Shown here: positions 24,821 to 35,958 of the stretch, one piece after another
Layout of the letters: the number at the start of each line of letters is the position of its first letter
How positions within the stretch are numbered: position 1 is the stretch's first letter
Source: Streptomyces sp. F001
Lineage (GTDB): Bacteria; Actinomycetota; Actinomycetes; Streptomycetales; Streptomycetaceae
Direction: 5' to 3'
Length of the DNA: 64,000 bases
Assembly (NCBI RefSeq): GCF_004187715.1
Contig: NZ_QZWF01000021.1
Coordinates: 30,886 to 94,885, forward strand
Notes under the pieces: generated by a model
The model's input: the letters and a program-made list of their open reading frames with translations, nothing else
The model's database searches: none
What the model was told of the DNA's origin: nothing
Translations under genes and position numbers: made by a program

Positions 24821-26026
24821 TCAGGCGACGCTCACCCGGACCGGGCCGCCCTTGGGATCGACGCGGGGCGTCCAGCGTGCGGTGAGCGTGAGCGTGCGGT
24901 TGGGGACGGCCGAGCGCAGCGGTCGGCGGTGCAGCAGGCGGCCGTCCTGGGTGACGTGCAGGACCGGGCGGGTGAGCAGGGCGGCCGTGCGCAGGACGTA
25001 GGGGTGGCGGTCGGCCGGGGTGACACGGTTGGGGGCGATCCAGCGCAGGGGCGGGTCCACGGTCAGGGGAACGCCGTCGGGCCACTCTGCGCCCACGAGC
25101 GCGGCAAGGACGGCCTCGGCAGCGTGTGCGCCCTCGCGGGCCGCCGTGGCCGCGCTCTCCACGGCGTGCAGCACACTCCCGACGGCGAACACCCCCGGGC
25201 GGGCGGTGCGCAGCACGCCGTCGACGGCCGGCCCGCGCGTGCCGGGATCCAGGGGCAGTCCGCCGCGCCGGGCCAGTTCGTGGTCGGGCACGAAGTCGCC
25301 GGTGAAGACGACCGTGTCGCAGGGCAGGGTGGCCGTACGGCCGTCGCGGTGGTGTACCCGGACGCCCGACAGCCGTCCGTGGCCGAGCAGTTCGGTGACC
25401 GTGGTGTCGGTGAGCAGCGGGATGCCGCGGCGCAGCCGGGCGTCCAGTGCGCGGACGGACGCCGTCTGGGCCCGGGGCAGCTCCGTGACCATGGCGACGA
25501 CATCGGCCCCGGCGGCTCGTACGGTGTCGGCGGCGGCATACGAGACGTCCTGCGCGCCGACCACCACGGCCCGGGTGCCGACCGGCTGCCGGTGGAGGTG
25601 GACGGCTTGCTGGAGTTCGCCCGTCGTGTAGACGCCGGCGGGCCGCGTGCCCGGCACCAGGCGTGCCGTGCGGGGGCGTTCGCGGGCGCCGGTGGCCAGC
25701 ACGATCGCCCTCGCGGTGATCGTCTCGGGGCCGGCCGCACTGACCGTCGTCAGGGCCAGCGGGCCCGCCCAGTCGAGGGCGGTCACCCCGGTGCGTACCA
25801 CTGCCCCGGCACGGACCGCGGCGTCGGCCAGCAGACGCGCGTACGCCGGCCCGGTCAGCGGGCGCGACCAGGTCCCGAAGCCGCCGTGCGCGCAGTGCCG
25901 TGGCACTCCCCCGGCCTGCTGCTCCCGGTCCAGCACCTCGACCCGCCCCGCGCCCGCGGCGGCCAGGCGGGCGGCGGCGAGTCCGGCGGGTCCGGCGCCG
26001 ACGACGAGGACGTCGACCTGTCTCAT
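24821..26026 (-). CDS. NAD(P)/FAD-dependent oxidoreductase, glycerol operon partner
   Basis: 401 aa, third gene of the operon, starting in an ATGA overlap. Rossmann FAD motif DVLVVGAGPAGLAAARLAAA and second nucleotide-binding region TRAVVVGAQDVSYAAADTV, followed by PGVFAVGSVLHAVESAATAA (FAD C-terminal motif). No CxxC redox pair is visible, so it is not a thioredoxin-reductase type. It resembles the FAD subunit found beside GlpA-like proteins with a [2Fe-2S] tail; it probably shuttles electrons with the 26023 protein. The C-terminal 90 residues are less conserved. Confidence 0.75.
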   Translation of the reverse strand: MRQVDVLVVGAGPAGLAAARLAAAGAGRVEVLDREQQAGGVPRHCAHGGFGTWSRPLTGPAYARLLADAAVRAGAVVRTGVTALDWAGPLALTTVSAAGPETITARAIVLATGARERPRTARLVPGTRPAGVYTTGELQQAVHLHRQPVGTRAVVVGAQDVSYAAADTVRAAGADVVAMVTELPRAQTASVRALDARLRRGIPLLTDTTVTELLGHGRLSGVRVHHRDGRTATLPCDTVVFTGDFVPDHELARRGGLPLDPGTRGPAVDGVLRTARPGVFAVGSVLHAVESAATAAREGAHAAEAVLAALVGAEWPDGVPLTVDPPLRWIAPNRVTPADRHPYVLRTAALLTRPVLHVTQDGRLLHRRPLRSAVPNRTLTLTARWTPRVDPKGGPVRVSVA

Positions 26027-27498
26027 GCGCCGGCCTCCTCGAACAGCGCCCGCACCGCGGCCCCGCAGTAGAAGCCCTGGCAGCGGCCCGCCCGGGCGCG
26101 GGTGCGGCGGCGCAGTCCGTCGAGGGTGCGCGGCGGGATCGTAGCGGCGAGGGCGTCGCGGATCTCGCCGCGCGAGACGCGTTCGCAGTGGCAGACGAGG
26201 GTGCCGTACTGCGGGTCGGCGGCGATGAGGTCGGGGCGCTGGTACGGGCGGGGGAAGGCCTCGCCGAGGTTCGGCATGCGCACCGGCTCCAGCTCCCGTT
26301 CGGGACCCGGGTCGAGGCCCGTCTCGGTGAGCAGTCCGGTGACGTGCTCGGCGATGGCGAGCGAGGCGGTCAGGCCGGTCGAGCGGATGCCGCCGACGGT
26401 GACGTACGCCTGCTCGGGGTGGGCGCGGATGCGGTAGTCGTCGTGCCCGGTGGCGGCGCGCAGACCGGCGTAGACGGCGGTGACCTCCTCGTCGAGCAGC
26501 GCGGGCAGGATGCGGCGGCCCTTGTCGCGCAGGCCGGCCAGCGCGTCGGCGGTGGAGCCGGTGGCCCGCTTGTCGTGCAGGTCCTCTGCGGTGGGGCCGA
26601 GCAGGACGTTGCCGTAGACGGTGGGGGCGACGAGGACGCCCTTGCCGAGGGCCGTGGGGACGGGGAGGAGGAGGTGGTGGACCAGGGTGCGGGCGAACTT
26701 GTCGAAGACGAGGAGCTGGCCGCGGCGCGGGGTGACGGTGAAGTCGTCGTGGCCGAGCTGTGCGTCGAGTGTGTCGGCGTGCAGTCCGGCCGCGTTGACG
26801 AGCCGGCGGGCGCGCAGGGCACCTCGGGACGTCTTCAGCACATGGCTGCCGTCCTGCCGGCTCGCCTGCTCCACCCGGCAGTTGAGGTGCAGGTCGACCC
26901 CGTGACGGACCGCCTGGGTGGCGTACGCCAGGGTCGTCGTCCAGGGGCAGATGATGCTCTCGCCGGGCACGTGCAGGGCACCGCGGGCGCCCGGGCCGAG
27001 GCGGGGTTCGCGGGCGTACAGCTCGGCGGGGCCGAGCAGGCGGGCGGCGTGGTACTCGTTGCGTTCGGCCTTCTCGGCGAGCCGGGGCAGCGCGGCGAGC
27101 TGTTCCTCGTCCCAGGCGACGAGCAGGGCGCCGACCGGTTCGACGGGGATGCCGGACTCGGCGGCGTACGCGGCGAGTTGCCGGGCGCCCTCGCGGACCA
27201 GCCGTGCCTCCAGCGATCCGGGCACCGCGTCGAACCCGGTGTGCAGGATGGCGGTGTTGGCCTTGGACGTGCCCTGACCGACGTCGTCCTGGGCCTCGAC
27301 GAGGGCGACGCGCAGGCGTGGGTGCCGGGCGAGGGCGCGGGCGACGGCGCTGCCGACGACACCGGCACCGATGATCGCCACGTCGTACGTCACGGCGGGC
27401 AGCGGCCCCCGCTCGGTGACCGTCGTCCGGCCGTCGAGCTGCCCCGTCTCGGCACCCGTCATACGGACATCACGCTGCCCCGCCTCGGCACCCGTCAT
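26023..27498 (-). CDS. FAD-dependent glycerol-3-phosphate dehydrogenase-like protein with [2Fe-2S] tail
   Basis: 491 aa from ATG 27498, overlapping the kinase stop (ATGA). The DAO fold starts YDVAIIGAGVVGSAVARALA and contains QGTSKANTAILHTGFDA, the GlpA/LhgO-type flavin loop. The C-terminal BFD-like domain has CHCERVSRGEIRDA and GRCQGFYCG, four Cys for a [2Fe-2S] cluster. It likely oxidises glycerol-3-phosphate or a related polyol phosphate and passes electrons to the 24821 flavoprotein. The first 24 residues are a tandem duplication (MTGAEAGQRDVR / MTGAETGQLDGR); the second Met (27462) is an alternative start. Confidence 0.82.
   Translation of the reverse strand: MTGAEAGQRDVRMTGAETGQLDGRTTVTERGPLPAVTYDVAIIGAGVVGSAVARALARHPRLRVALVEAQDDVGQGTSKANTAILHTGFDAVPGSLEARLVREGARQLAAYAAESGIPVEPVGALLVAWDEEQLAALPRLAEKAERNEYHAARLLGPAELYAREPRLGPGARGALHVPGESIICPWTTTLAYATQAVRHGVDLHLNCRVEQASRQDGSHVLKTSRGALRARRLVNAAGLHADTLDAQLGHDDFTVTPRRGQLLVFDKFARTLVHHLLLPVPTALGKGVLVAPTVYGNVLLGPTAEDLHDKRATGSTADALAGLRDKGRRILPALLDEEVTAVYAGLRAATGHDDYRIRAHPEQAYVTVGGIRSTGLTASLAIAEHVTGLLTETGLDPGPERELEPVRMPNLGEAFPRPYQRPDLIAADPQYGTLVCHCERVSRGEIRDALAATIPPRTLDGLRRRTRARAGRCQGFYCGAAVRALFEEAGA
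27427..27498. repeat. Tandem 36-bp duplication at the start of the GlpA-like gene
   Basis: Units 27463-27498 and 27427-27462 match at about 30 of 36 positions, 23 of the first 24. Each unit carries an ATG followed by ACGGGTGCCGAG, so the start codon itself is duplicated. Confidence 0.85.
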
Positions 27499-28934
27499 GC
27501 GGGCGTCCCGTCGAGGAGCGCAGCGACGGCGCGGCGGAATGCCGCGAGGCGCTCGGCGGCCTCGTCGGCGGTGATGCGCGGCTCGTACACGGCGGCCGGT
27601 TTCCAGTCGGGCAGCGCCTCGGCGACTGTCAGGCCGGGCTCCGCGCCGAGCCGGGCCAGCACGCCCACGCCGAGGGCGGTCGCATCGGGCAGCGCGGACA
27701 CCTCGACGGGGAGTTGCAGCAGGTCGGCCTGGGTCTGCATGAGGAGTGTGGAACGGGTGAGTCCGCCGTCCACGCGCAGCGCCGCCGGCGGACTGCCCAG
27801 GTCCGTCGCGGCCGTGTCGGCGAGGTCGACGACCTGAGCCGCGAGGCCCTCGCACAGGGCGCGCACCACATGCCCGGGGGTGGTGTCGAGGCCGAGGCCG
27901 GTGAGCGATCCGCGCAGGTCGCCGCGCCACCAGGGGGCGGCGAGCCCGGCCAGTGCGGGGACGAAGGTGACGCCCCCGCTGTCGGGCACCGAGGCGCCGA
28001 CGGGGTCGAGGTCGGCGGCGCCCTTGATGACGCCGAGGTCGGTGAGCCAGCGCACGGCGGACGCGGCCGTGTACACCTGGCCGTCCAGGCAGTAGGCGGT
28101 GCGTCCGCCGAGCCGCCAGGCGACACAGCTGACCAGGCCGGAGTTGCCGCGCCGGGGGGTGTCACCGGTGTGCGCGAGCAGGAACGCGCCGGTCCCGTAG
28201 GTGCACTTGGCGCCGCCGGGTTCGGTGATGTGCTGGGCGAGCAGGGCGGCCTGCTGGTCGACGATCAGGCCGGTGAGCGGGGTCCGGGGGCCGAAGGCGG
28301 TGGTGGTGCCGACGGGGCCGGCGGTGTCGACGACGTCGGGGAGCCGTTCGCCGGACAGCCCGTAGAGGTCCAGTGCCCGGGGCGACCACTGGACGCGGTC
28401 GAGGTCGAGCAGCTGGGTGCGGCCGGCGGTGGCGGCGTCCGTGACACAGGCGCCGGTGAGCCGGTGGACGAGCCAGGCGTCGCTGGTGGTGACGACTCCC
28501 TCGCGGGTGCGGTTGCGTCGTATCCACGCCATCTTGGGCGCGGCGAAGTACGGGTCGACCGGCAGGCCCGTCAGCTGCCTCAACTCGTCCTCGTGCGGGG
28601 CGAGTTCGGCGCACACGGGCTCGGCGCGGCGGTCCTGCCAGACGAGCGCGTCGGTCAGCGGGCGGCCGGTGCCGGGGTCCCAGGCGAGCACGGTCTCGCC
28701 CTGGTTGGCCAGGCCCAGCGCCACGACCGGCTCGCGCGCCTCGGCCAGCGCGCGGCGGCCGGCGTCGACCACCGAGTCGTACAGCTGGGCCGGATCGACC
28801 TCGACCAGGCCGCCGGGCAGAAAACGGGGCCGTACGGCGGCGAATCCGGTACCGATGACGCCGCGTTCGGGGCAGACCACCAGCGCCTTGGTGCCGGACG
28901 TGCCCTGGTCGACGGCGAGCACCGGACCTGTCAT
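27495..28934 (-). CDS. glpK: FGGY-family carbohydrate kinase, glycerol kinase type
   Basis: 479 aa from ATG 28934 (AGGGGG upstream). FGGY kinase features: phosphate-1 loop LAVDQGTSGTKALVV, NQGETVLAWD, TYGTGAFLLAHTGDTP and the adenosine loop LRVDGGLTRSTLLMQTQADL. It would phosphorylate glycerol or a similar polyol to the substrate of the next gene. First of three coupled genes. No facilitator or dedicated regulator is adjacent. Substrate assignment rests on family and neighbours; xylulose/erythritol-type kinases look similar. Confidence 0.82.
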   Translation of the reverse strand: MTGPVLAVDQGTSGTKALVVCPERGVIGTGFAAVRPRFLPGGLVEVDPAQLYDSVVDAGRRALAEAREPVVALGLANQGETVLAWDPGTGRPLTDALVWQDRRAEPVCAELAPHEDELRQLTGLPVDPYFAAPKMAWIRRNRTREGVVTTSDAWLVHRLTGACVTDAATAGRTQLLDLDRVQWSPRALDLYGLSGERLPDVVDTAGPVGTTTAFGPRTPLTGLIVDQQAALLAQHITEPGGAKCTYGTGAFLLAHTGDTPRRGNSGLVSCVAWRLGGRTAYCLDGQVYTAASAVRWLTDLGVIKGAADLDPVGASVPDSGGVTFVPALAGLAAPWWRGDLRGSLTGLGLDTTPGHVVRALCEGLAAQVVDLADTAATDLGSPPAALRVDGGLTRSTLLMQTQADLLQLPVEVSALPDATALGVGVLARLGAEPGLTVAEALPDWKPAAVYEPRITADEAAERLAAFRRAVAALLDGTPA

Positions 28935-29063
28935 CGAGCCCCCTGTCGGCTTCTGGTCGATCACGGTTCGACAGCCTGCCGTCGCCCGCCACACCCCGTC
29001 AAGCGACGCTGACTCACCGTCAATCACGCTTTGACACGAGCCAGTTCCCAGGGATCGGGGAAA

Positions 29064-29097
29064 GCGGAGGTGAATGCGGAACCTCCGCCTCTATAGT
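29064..29097 (+). promoter_or_regulatory. Promoter element and dyad upstream of 29195 gene
   Basis: A perfect -10 TATAGT (29092-29097) is preceded by an inverted repeat with arms GCGGAGGT (29064-29071) and ACCTCCGC (29081-29088) that covers the -35 zone; no good -35 is visible. This suggests a regulated promoter for the 29195 and permease genes. Confidence 0.5.
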
Positions 29098-29194
29098 GAC
29101 CGCCGACCACGCGATCTCCTCAACCGCCGCTCGGGGGAGCCCTGTTGTTACTCCACCCTGCCGTCCGGACCCGCCCGCCCACCGGGGCGGGGGG

Positions 29195-30187
29195 ATGATG
29201 GCCAGAGACGGAGCACGACCCGCCTACGATCCCGCCGGACCCGACAGTGCGCTGCGCACCGCGCTTCAGGAGGTGCGCACCGGACGCTGGATGTCGATGC
29301 GCACGCTGCTCGCGGCGACCGCGACCTGGGGGCAGTGGACCCAGCGCACACAGATCCTGGCCGCCGCGGCCGCCGGCACCGACGTGGTGCGGGCCTGGCT
29401 CGCCGAGGAACCGGACAGCGTCCCGGCCGCGGTGATGCAGGCCCGGGTGGGGGTGGAGCGGGCGCTACGGGCGGCCCGGGACGACCATCGCCGTACGCAG
29501 GAGCTGTGGCACGAGGCCTGGCTGGCGAGCGACACGGCGTCCCGCGCGGCCCCGCACGACCCGGTCCCATGGGTGTGCCTGCTGGCGCTGGCCCGGCTGG
29601 ACCGCGAGCAGCGCTGGGACGAGCACCGGGTGGCGCCGCCGGAGCCGATGCTGCCGCCGGGCCCGTGGGGGCTGCTGGCCCAGGCCCACAAACGCGATCC
29701 GTACAACCGCGAGGCCCACCATCGCATGGTGCAGTTCCTGTACGCGCGCTCGGCGTCGGGGCGGCTGGCGGAGGCGGTCGGCTTCGCCCACTGGGCCGCC
29801 GACGGGGCACCGCCGGGCTCCGCGCTGCATGTGCTGCCGCTGTACGTGCGGGTCGAGCGCTACCGGCGGGCCGGCGGGCGGGACGCCGCGCTCGATCTGC
29901 ACTGGGTCGCCGAGGACGCCACCCGCGAGGCACGCCGGGCCTTCCAGGGCTGGTTCGAGCTCACCACCGCCGCCGAACGCTCCCCGCTGGACCTCAACCA
30001 CCTCGCCCACGCCCTGTGGGGCGCCCTCCAGTTCCCGGAGGCGGCCCGGGTGTTCGACGCCATCGGCCCGTACTACGCGCCCCTGCCCTGGGCCTGCCGC
30101 ACCTCCGATCCGGCCGATCACGCCCAGGCCGTGGACGTCTTCCTGCAGGCCCGCGCCCGCAGCCGCTCCGCCGCCCAACGCCCCTGA
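29195..30187 (+). CDS. Conserved hypothetical protein, helical repeat type
   Basis: 330 aa from ATG 29195 (or 29198) behind GGGGCGGGGGG. Soluble and helix-rich, with paired-helix blocks reminiscent of TPR/SEL arrays (SALRTALQEVRTGRWMSMRT, MQARVGVERALRAARDD, YNREAHHRMVQFLYARSASG, LDLNHLAHALWGALQFPEAA). No catalytic motif is seen. Ends 30 bp before the amino acid permease and probably is cotranscribed with it. Function not recognised. Confidence 0.75.
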   Translation: MMARDGARPAYDPAGPDSALRTALQEVRTGRWMSMRTLLAATATWGQWTQRTQILAAAAAGTDVVRAWLAEEPDSVPAAVMQARVGVERALRAARDDHRRTQELWHEAWLASDTASRAAPHDPVPWVCLLALARLDREQRWDEHRVAPPEPMLPPGPWGLLAQAHKRDPYNREAHHRMVQFLYARSASGRLAEAVGFAHWAADGAPPGSALHVLPLYVRVERYRRAGGRDAALDLHWVAEDATREARRAFQGWFELTTAAERSPLDLNHLAHALWGALQFPEAARVFDAIGPYYAPLPWACRTSDPADHAQAVDVFLQARARSRSAAQRP

Positions 30188-30217
30188 CGCCCCCTTCCCC
30201 CCTCCTGGAGGTTCCGC

Positions 30218-31735
30218 ATGCCCCCCACCCCCGACGGCGTCCAGCAGCAGGACGAGGAACAGCGCCTGCGCGAACTGGGCTACAAACCCGTGCTCGCCCG
30301 CCGCATGGGCGGCTTCGGCAACTTCGCGATCAGCTTCTCGGTGATCTCCATCCTGTCCGGCTGCATGACCCTGTACGGCTTCGGCATGGGCGCGGGCGGT
30401 CCCGCGGTGATGCTGTGGGGCTGGGCGGGTGTCGGCCTGTTCGTGCTGTGCGTGGGGCTCGCGCTGGCGGAGGTCACCAGCGCGTATCCCACGTCCGGCG
30501 CCCTGTACTACATGGCCGACCGGCTCGGCGGGCGCCGCTGGGGCTGGTACACGGGCTGGCTGAACCTGCTCGGCCTGCTCGGCGCGATCGCCGGCATCGA
30601 CTACGGGGCCGCGCTGTTCACCGGCGCGTTCATGAACCTCCAGTGGGGCTTCGAGCCGACGCCGGAGAAGACGATGCTCATCTTCGTCGTGATCCTGCTG
30701 CTGCACGCCACGCTGAACCTGTTCGGCGTACGCCTGGTGAGCGTGCTCAACTCGATCAGCGTGTGGTGGCACCTCGCCGGTGTCGCCCTCATCGTCGGCG
30801 TACTGGCCGTCGTCCCCGACCACCACCAGTCGCCGTCCTTCGTCTTCACCGAGTTCGTCAACGAGACCGGCTGGGAGAACCCGGTCTACGTCGCCGCGAT
30901 CGGCCTGCTGCTCGCCCAGTACACCTTCTCCGGCTACGACGCCTCCGCCCACCTGTCCGAGGAGACCGCCAACGCGTCGGTGTCGGCGGCCCGCGGCATC
31001 GTCCGCGCCATCTGGGTCTCCTGGATCGCGGGCTTCGTGCTGCTCGCGGGCCTGACCTTCGCCATCCAGGACTACGACGCCACGCGGGCCAGCGAGACCG
31101 GGGTGCCGCCCGCGCAGATCCTGCTCGACGGCCTCGGTACCGACGGCGCGAGCGCGCTGCTGCTCGTGGTCATCGTCGCCCAGCTGTTCTGCGGCAACGC
31201 CGAGGTCGCGGCGGCCAGCCGGATGGTGTTCGCGTTCAGCCGCGACCGGGCCCTGCCCGGCTCGGAGCTGTGGCGCAAGGTCAGCAGCCGCACCCAGACG
31301 CCGGTCGCCGCCGTGTGGCTGTCGGTGGCGGTCGCCTGCGTGCTCGCCCTGCCGTCCCTGTACTCGACGACGGCGTACGGCGCGGTCACCGCCATCAACG
31401 TCATCGGCATCACGCCCGCTTACGTCATCCCCGTGTTCCTGCGGCTGCGGGCCGGTGACCGCTTCCAGCGGGGGCCGTGGCACCTGGGCCGGTGGAGCCG
31501 GCCGATCGGCTGGATCGCGGTGGTGTGGGTGGCCTGTGTCACGGTGCTGTTCTGCCTGCCGCAGTCGTCGCCGGTGACGGTCGACACGATGAACTACGCC
31601 TCGGTCGCCCTCGCCGTCGTACTGGTCCTCGCCACGGTGTGGTGGTTCGTGGCCCGCCGTTCGTACGGAACGCCCACCACCACGGCGTACGGCGACGACC
31701 GTGAACAGGCCGAACTGGCCGAGGGGATCGTCTGA
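30218..31735 (+). CDS. APC-family amino acid permease (GABA/choline transporter type)
   Basis: 505 aa, RBS CTGGAGG. About 12 TMs. The N-terminus LARRMGGFGNFAISFSVISI is the bacterial amino acid/choline transporter (ACT) hallmark with the unwound TM1 glycines; LALAEVTSAYPTSGALYYMA is TM2/3; YDASAHLSEETANASVSAAR is the family loop. It imports a small amine or amino acid by proton or sodium symport; the substrate is unknown. Cytoplasmic C-tail of about 25 residues. Confidence 0.88.
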   Translation: MPPTPDGVQQQDEEQRLRELGYKPVLARRMGGFGNFAISFSVISILSGCMTLYGFGMGAGGPAVMLWGWAGVGLFVLCVGLALAEVTSAYPTSGALYYMADRLGGRRWGWYTGWLNLLGLLGAIAGIDYGAALFTGAFMNLQWGFEPTPEKTMLIFVVILLLHATLNLFGVRLVSVLNSISVWWHLAGVALIVGVLAVVPDHHQSPSFVFTEFVNETGWENPVYVAAIGLLLAQYTFSGYDASAHLSEETANASVSAARGIVRAIWVSWIAGFVLLAGLTFAIQDYDATRASETGVPPAQILLDGLGTDGASALLLVVIVAQLFCGNAEVAAASRMVFAFSRDRALPGSELWRKVSSRTQTPVAAVWLSVAVACVLALPSLYSTTAYGAVTAINVIGITPAYVIPVFLRLRAGDRFQRGPWHLGRWSRPIGWIAVVWVACVTVLFCLPQSSPVTVDTMNYASVALAVVLVLATVWWFVARRSYGTPTTTAYGDDREQAELAEGIV

Positions 31736-31794
31736 GCGGCTCTCTTGTGCTGCAGTGCGCGGTACGAACTGCGGTACCGGATGAGGCAGGATGA

Positions 31795-31836
31795 GCGGTC
31801 GCGCCAGACGTCGAGAGGGCTGTCCGGCGCGACCGC
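31795..31836. terminator. Hairpin after the permease gene
   Basis: Perfect 11-bp arms GCGGTCGCGCC (31795-31805) and GGCGCGACCGC (31826-31836) with a 20-nt loop, 60 bp after the permease stop. No T-run follows, as is common in high-G+C actinomycetes. Confidence 0.55.
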
Positions 31837-31931
31837 ACATCACGGAAGCGAGCAGGTGACCACGTGACGAGACTTCACATCCGGCCGTCGGCGAGGAATG
31901 TCCCCGCGGATCTTCTCCCCGGAGGTGACCG

Positions 31932-33026
31932 GTGAACCGCGAACTCACCATGAACGACCTGGTCATCGCCGGAATCGCCGTGGCCGCGGGCCTGTTGGCG
32001 GCCTTCCTGCTGCGCATGCTGCTGCGCTGGCTGGGCAAGCACGCGGACCGCACCCGCTGGACCGGCGACGAGGTCATCGTGGACGCACTGCGGACCGTGG
32101 TGCCGTGGGCCGCGGTCGTGGGCGGCGCGGCGGCCGCGGGGGCGGCGCTGCCGCTCACCAGGACGGTGCAGCGCAACGTCAACCAGGGCCTGACCGTCCT
32201 GCTCATCCTCGTCGTGACGATCGCGGCGGCCCGGATGGTCGCCGGCCTGATCCGGACGGTCACCCAGTCCCGCTCCGGAGTCGCCGGGTCGGCGACGATC
32301 TTCGTCAACATCACCCGGGTCGTGGTCCTGGCCATCGGCTGCCTGGTGGTGCTGCAGACGCTGGGCATCTCCATAGCCCCGCTGCTCACCGCCCTGGGTG
32401 TGGGCGGTCTGGCGGTGGCACTCGCCCTCCAGGACACGCTTGCCAACCTCTTCGCGGGCATCCACATCCTGGCCTCGAAGACCGTCCAGCCCGGCGACTA
32501 CATCCGGCTGAGCAGCGGCGAGGAGGGCTATGTCACCGACATCAACTGGCGGCAGACCACTATCCGCAACCTCTCCAACAACCTGGTCATCATCCCCAAC
32601 GGGCAGCTGGCGGGGACGAACATGACCAACTACAACCGCCCCGAGCAGGACCTCACCATCCTGGTCCAGGCGGGCGTCGCCTACGACAGTGATCTGGAGC
32701 ACGTCGAGCGCGTGACCCTCGAAGTGATCTCCGAGGTGATGACCGAGATCACCGGCGCCGTCCCGGACCATGAGCCGGCGGTGCGGTTCCACACCTTCGG
32801 CGACTCGCGCATCGGTTTCACGATCATCCTGGGCGTCGGCGAGTTCAGCGACCAGTTCCGGATCAAGCACGAGTTCATCAAGCGCCTGCACCGGCGCTAC
32901 CGCGAGGAGGGCATCCGCATCCCGGCCCCGACGCGAACGGTGGCGATCCAGCAGAGCGGCACCCCGCTGCCCGACGCGGTCATCCCGGCCCCACGACCCA
33001 GCACCCACGATCACGAGATATCTTGA
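31932..33026 (+). CDS. MscS-type mechanosensitive ion channel
   Basis: 364 aa from GTG 31932 (RBS GGAGGTGA); a later in-frame ATG at 31950 is possible. Three to four N-terminal TMs, then the pore helix region LLTALGVGGLAVALALQDTL ANLFAG with the Gly/Ala packing of MscS TM3, then the beta domain (KTVQPGDYIRLSSGEEGYVT, IIPNGQLAGTNMTNYNRPEQ). It opens on membrane tension to vent solutes after osmotic downshock. It ends 37 bp before icd. Confidence 0.88.
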   Translation: MNRELTMNDLVIAGIAVAAGLLAAFLLRMLLRWLGKHADRTRWTGDEVIVDALRTVVPWAAVVGGAAAAGAALPLTRTVQRNVNQGLTVLLILVVTIAAARMVAGLIRTVTQSRSGVAGSATIFVNITRVVVLAIGCLVVLQTLGISIAPLLTALGVGGLAVALALQDTLANLFAGIHILASKTVQPGDYIRLSSGEEGYVTDINWRQTTIRNLSNNLVIIPNGQLAGTNMTNYNRPEQDLTILVQAGVAYDSDLEHVERVTLEVISEVMTEITGAVPDHEPAVRFHTFGDSRIGFTIILGVGEFSDQFRIKHEFIKRLHRRYREEGIRIPAPTRTVAIQQSGTPLPDAVIPAPRPSTHDHEIS

Positions 33027-33063
33027 TGTCGAGCAATGTTGCAGACGTGGAGCGGAGCACCCG

Positions 33064-35283
<2,220 letters not shown>

Positions 35284-35314
35284 CGCTGCCCTGGCTCTCA
35301 AGGCCCGCTTACGT

Positions 35315-35352
35315 CTCCGCCCCGACCGGTGCACCGTCCGGCCGGGGCGGAG
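35315..35352. terminator. icd terminator hairpin
   Basis: Perfect 10-bp arms CTCCGCCCCG (35315-35324) and CGGGGCGGAG (35343-35352), further pairing inside (ACCGG/CCGGC), about 30 bp after the icd stop. No U-tract. Confidence 0.65.
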
Positions 35353-35531
35353 GTGTGTGCACGCCTGTGGGTACGACGCACTGCCGGGCCACACCGACGG
35401 CTCGGCCCGCACGCGGGAACGCCTCGAGCCGGTGGGCCTGGGCGCCGAACGCCTCGCCCGCCGCCCGCACCGGCATCCCGGGTCGGCTGCGGCGCGCGGC
35501 TGCCCCTGACCCGCCGCGCTCGCGCGACGGC
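35353..35531. other. Short gene-free gap
   Basis: About 180 bp between the icd terminator and the convergent DUF5713 gene. A plus-strand frame (TDGSARTRERLEPVGLG) has coding-like composition but no start, RBS or recognised family; possibly decayed sequence. Confidence 0.4.
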
Positions 35532-35873
35532 TCACCACTCCCGGGTGGCGATGAGCTCCTCGGCGTCCGCCTCGGTGAACCCGTACGCGGTGGCGATGAA
35601 CCAGAAGTCCTCGGCTATCTCCTCGCGGGCCACGGTCTCGATCTCGCTGCCGGCTGCATCGAACTCGGCTTCCAGGTCGTTGAACTCGCCCGTGGCGGCG
35701 TGGGTCAGGACGTAGAGCGCGGGCAGGTCGGCGGGCCGCTCCGCCTCGATGCGCTCGCACAGCCGCAGCAGGATCGCCCTGCCCCGGTCCAGCACGTGAT
35801 CGGGGTAGTAGTCGTCGCCGTACAGGCCCTTGAGAAACGGGTGTCCGGCCACCTGCTGGTTACTGATCGGCAT
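35532..35873 (-). CDS. DUF5713 family protein
   Basis: 113 aa, small acidic soluble protein: FLKGLYGDDYYPDHVLDRGR, ALYVLTHAATGEFNDLEAEF and EEIAEDFWFIATAYGFTEAD are the DUF5713 signature blocks. Function unknown for the family. Divergent from the amidohydrolase gene with an 85-bp gap. Confidence 0.8.
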   Translation of the reverse strand: MPISNQQVAGHPFLKGLYGDDYYPDHVLDRGRAILLRLCERIEAERPADLPALYVLTHAATGEFNDLEAEFDAAGSEIETVAREEIAEDFWFIATAYGFTEADAEELIATREW

Positions 35874-35958
35874 GAGGCTCCCCCTGATCGATGCTCGCTC
35901 GTCGATGTGGCACCTTGATCCTGCCGTACGCCACTGACAACGCCTCCGGAGCTGCCCG

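Noticed and set aside
29465..32467. 1000-codon minus-strand open frame across the hypothetical, permease and MscS genes
   Set aside because: Its codon bias is the mirror of the real genes, it is low-complexity, and it crosses three recognised genes and their intergenic regions.
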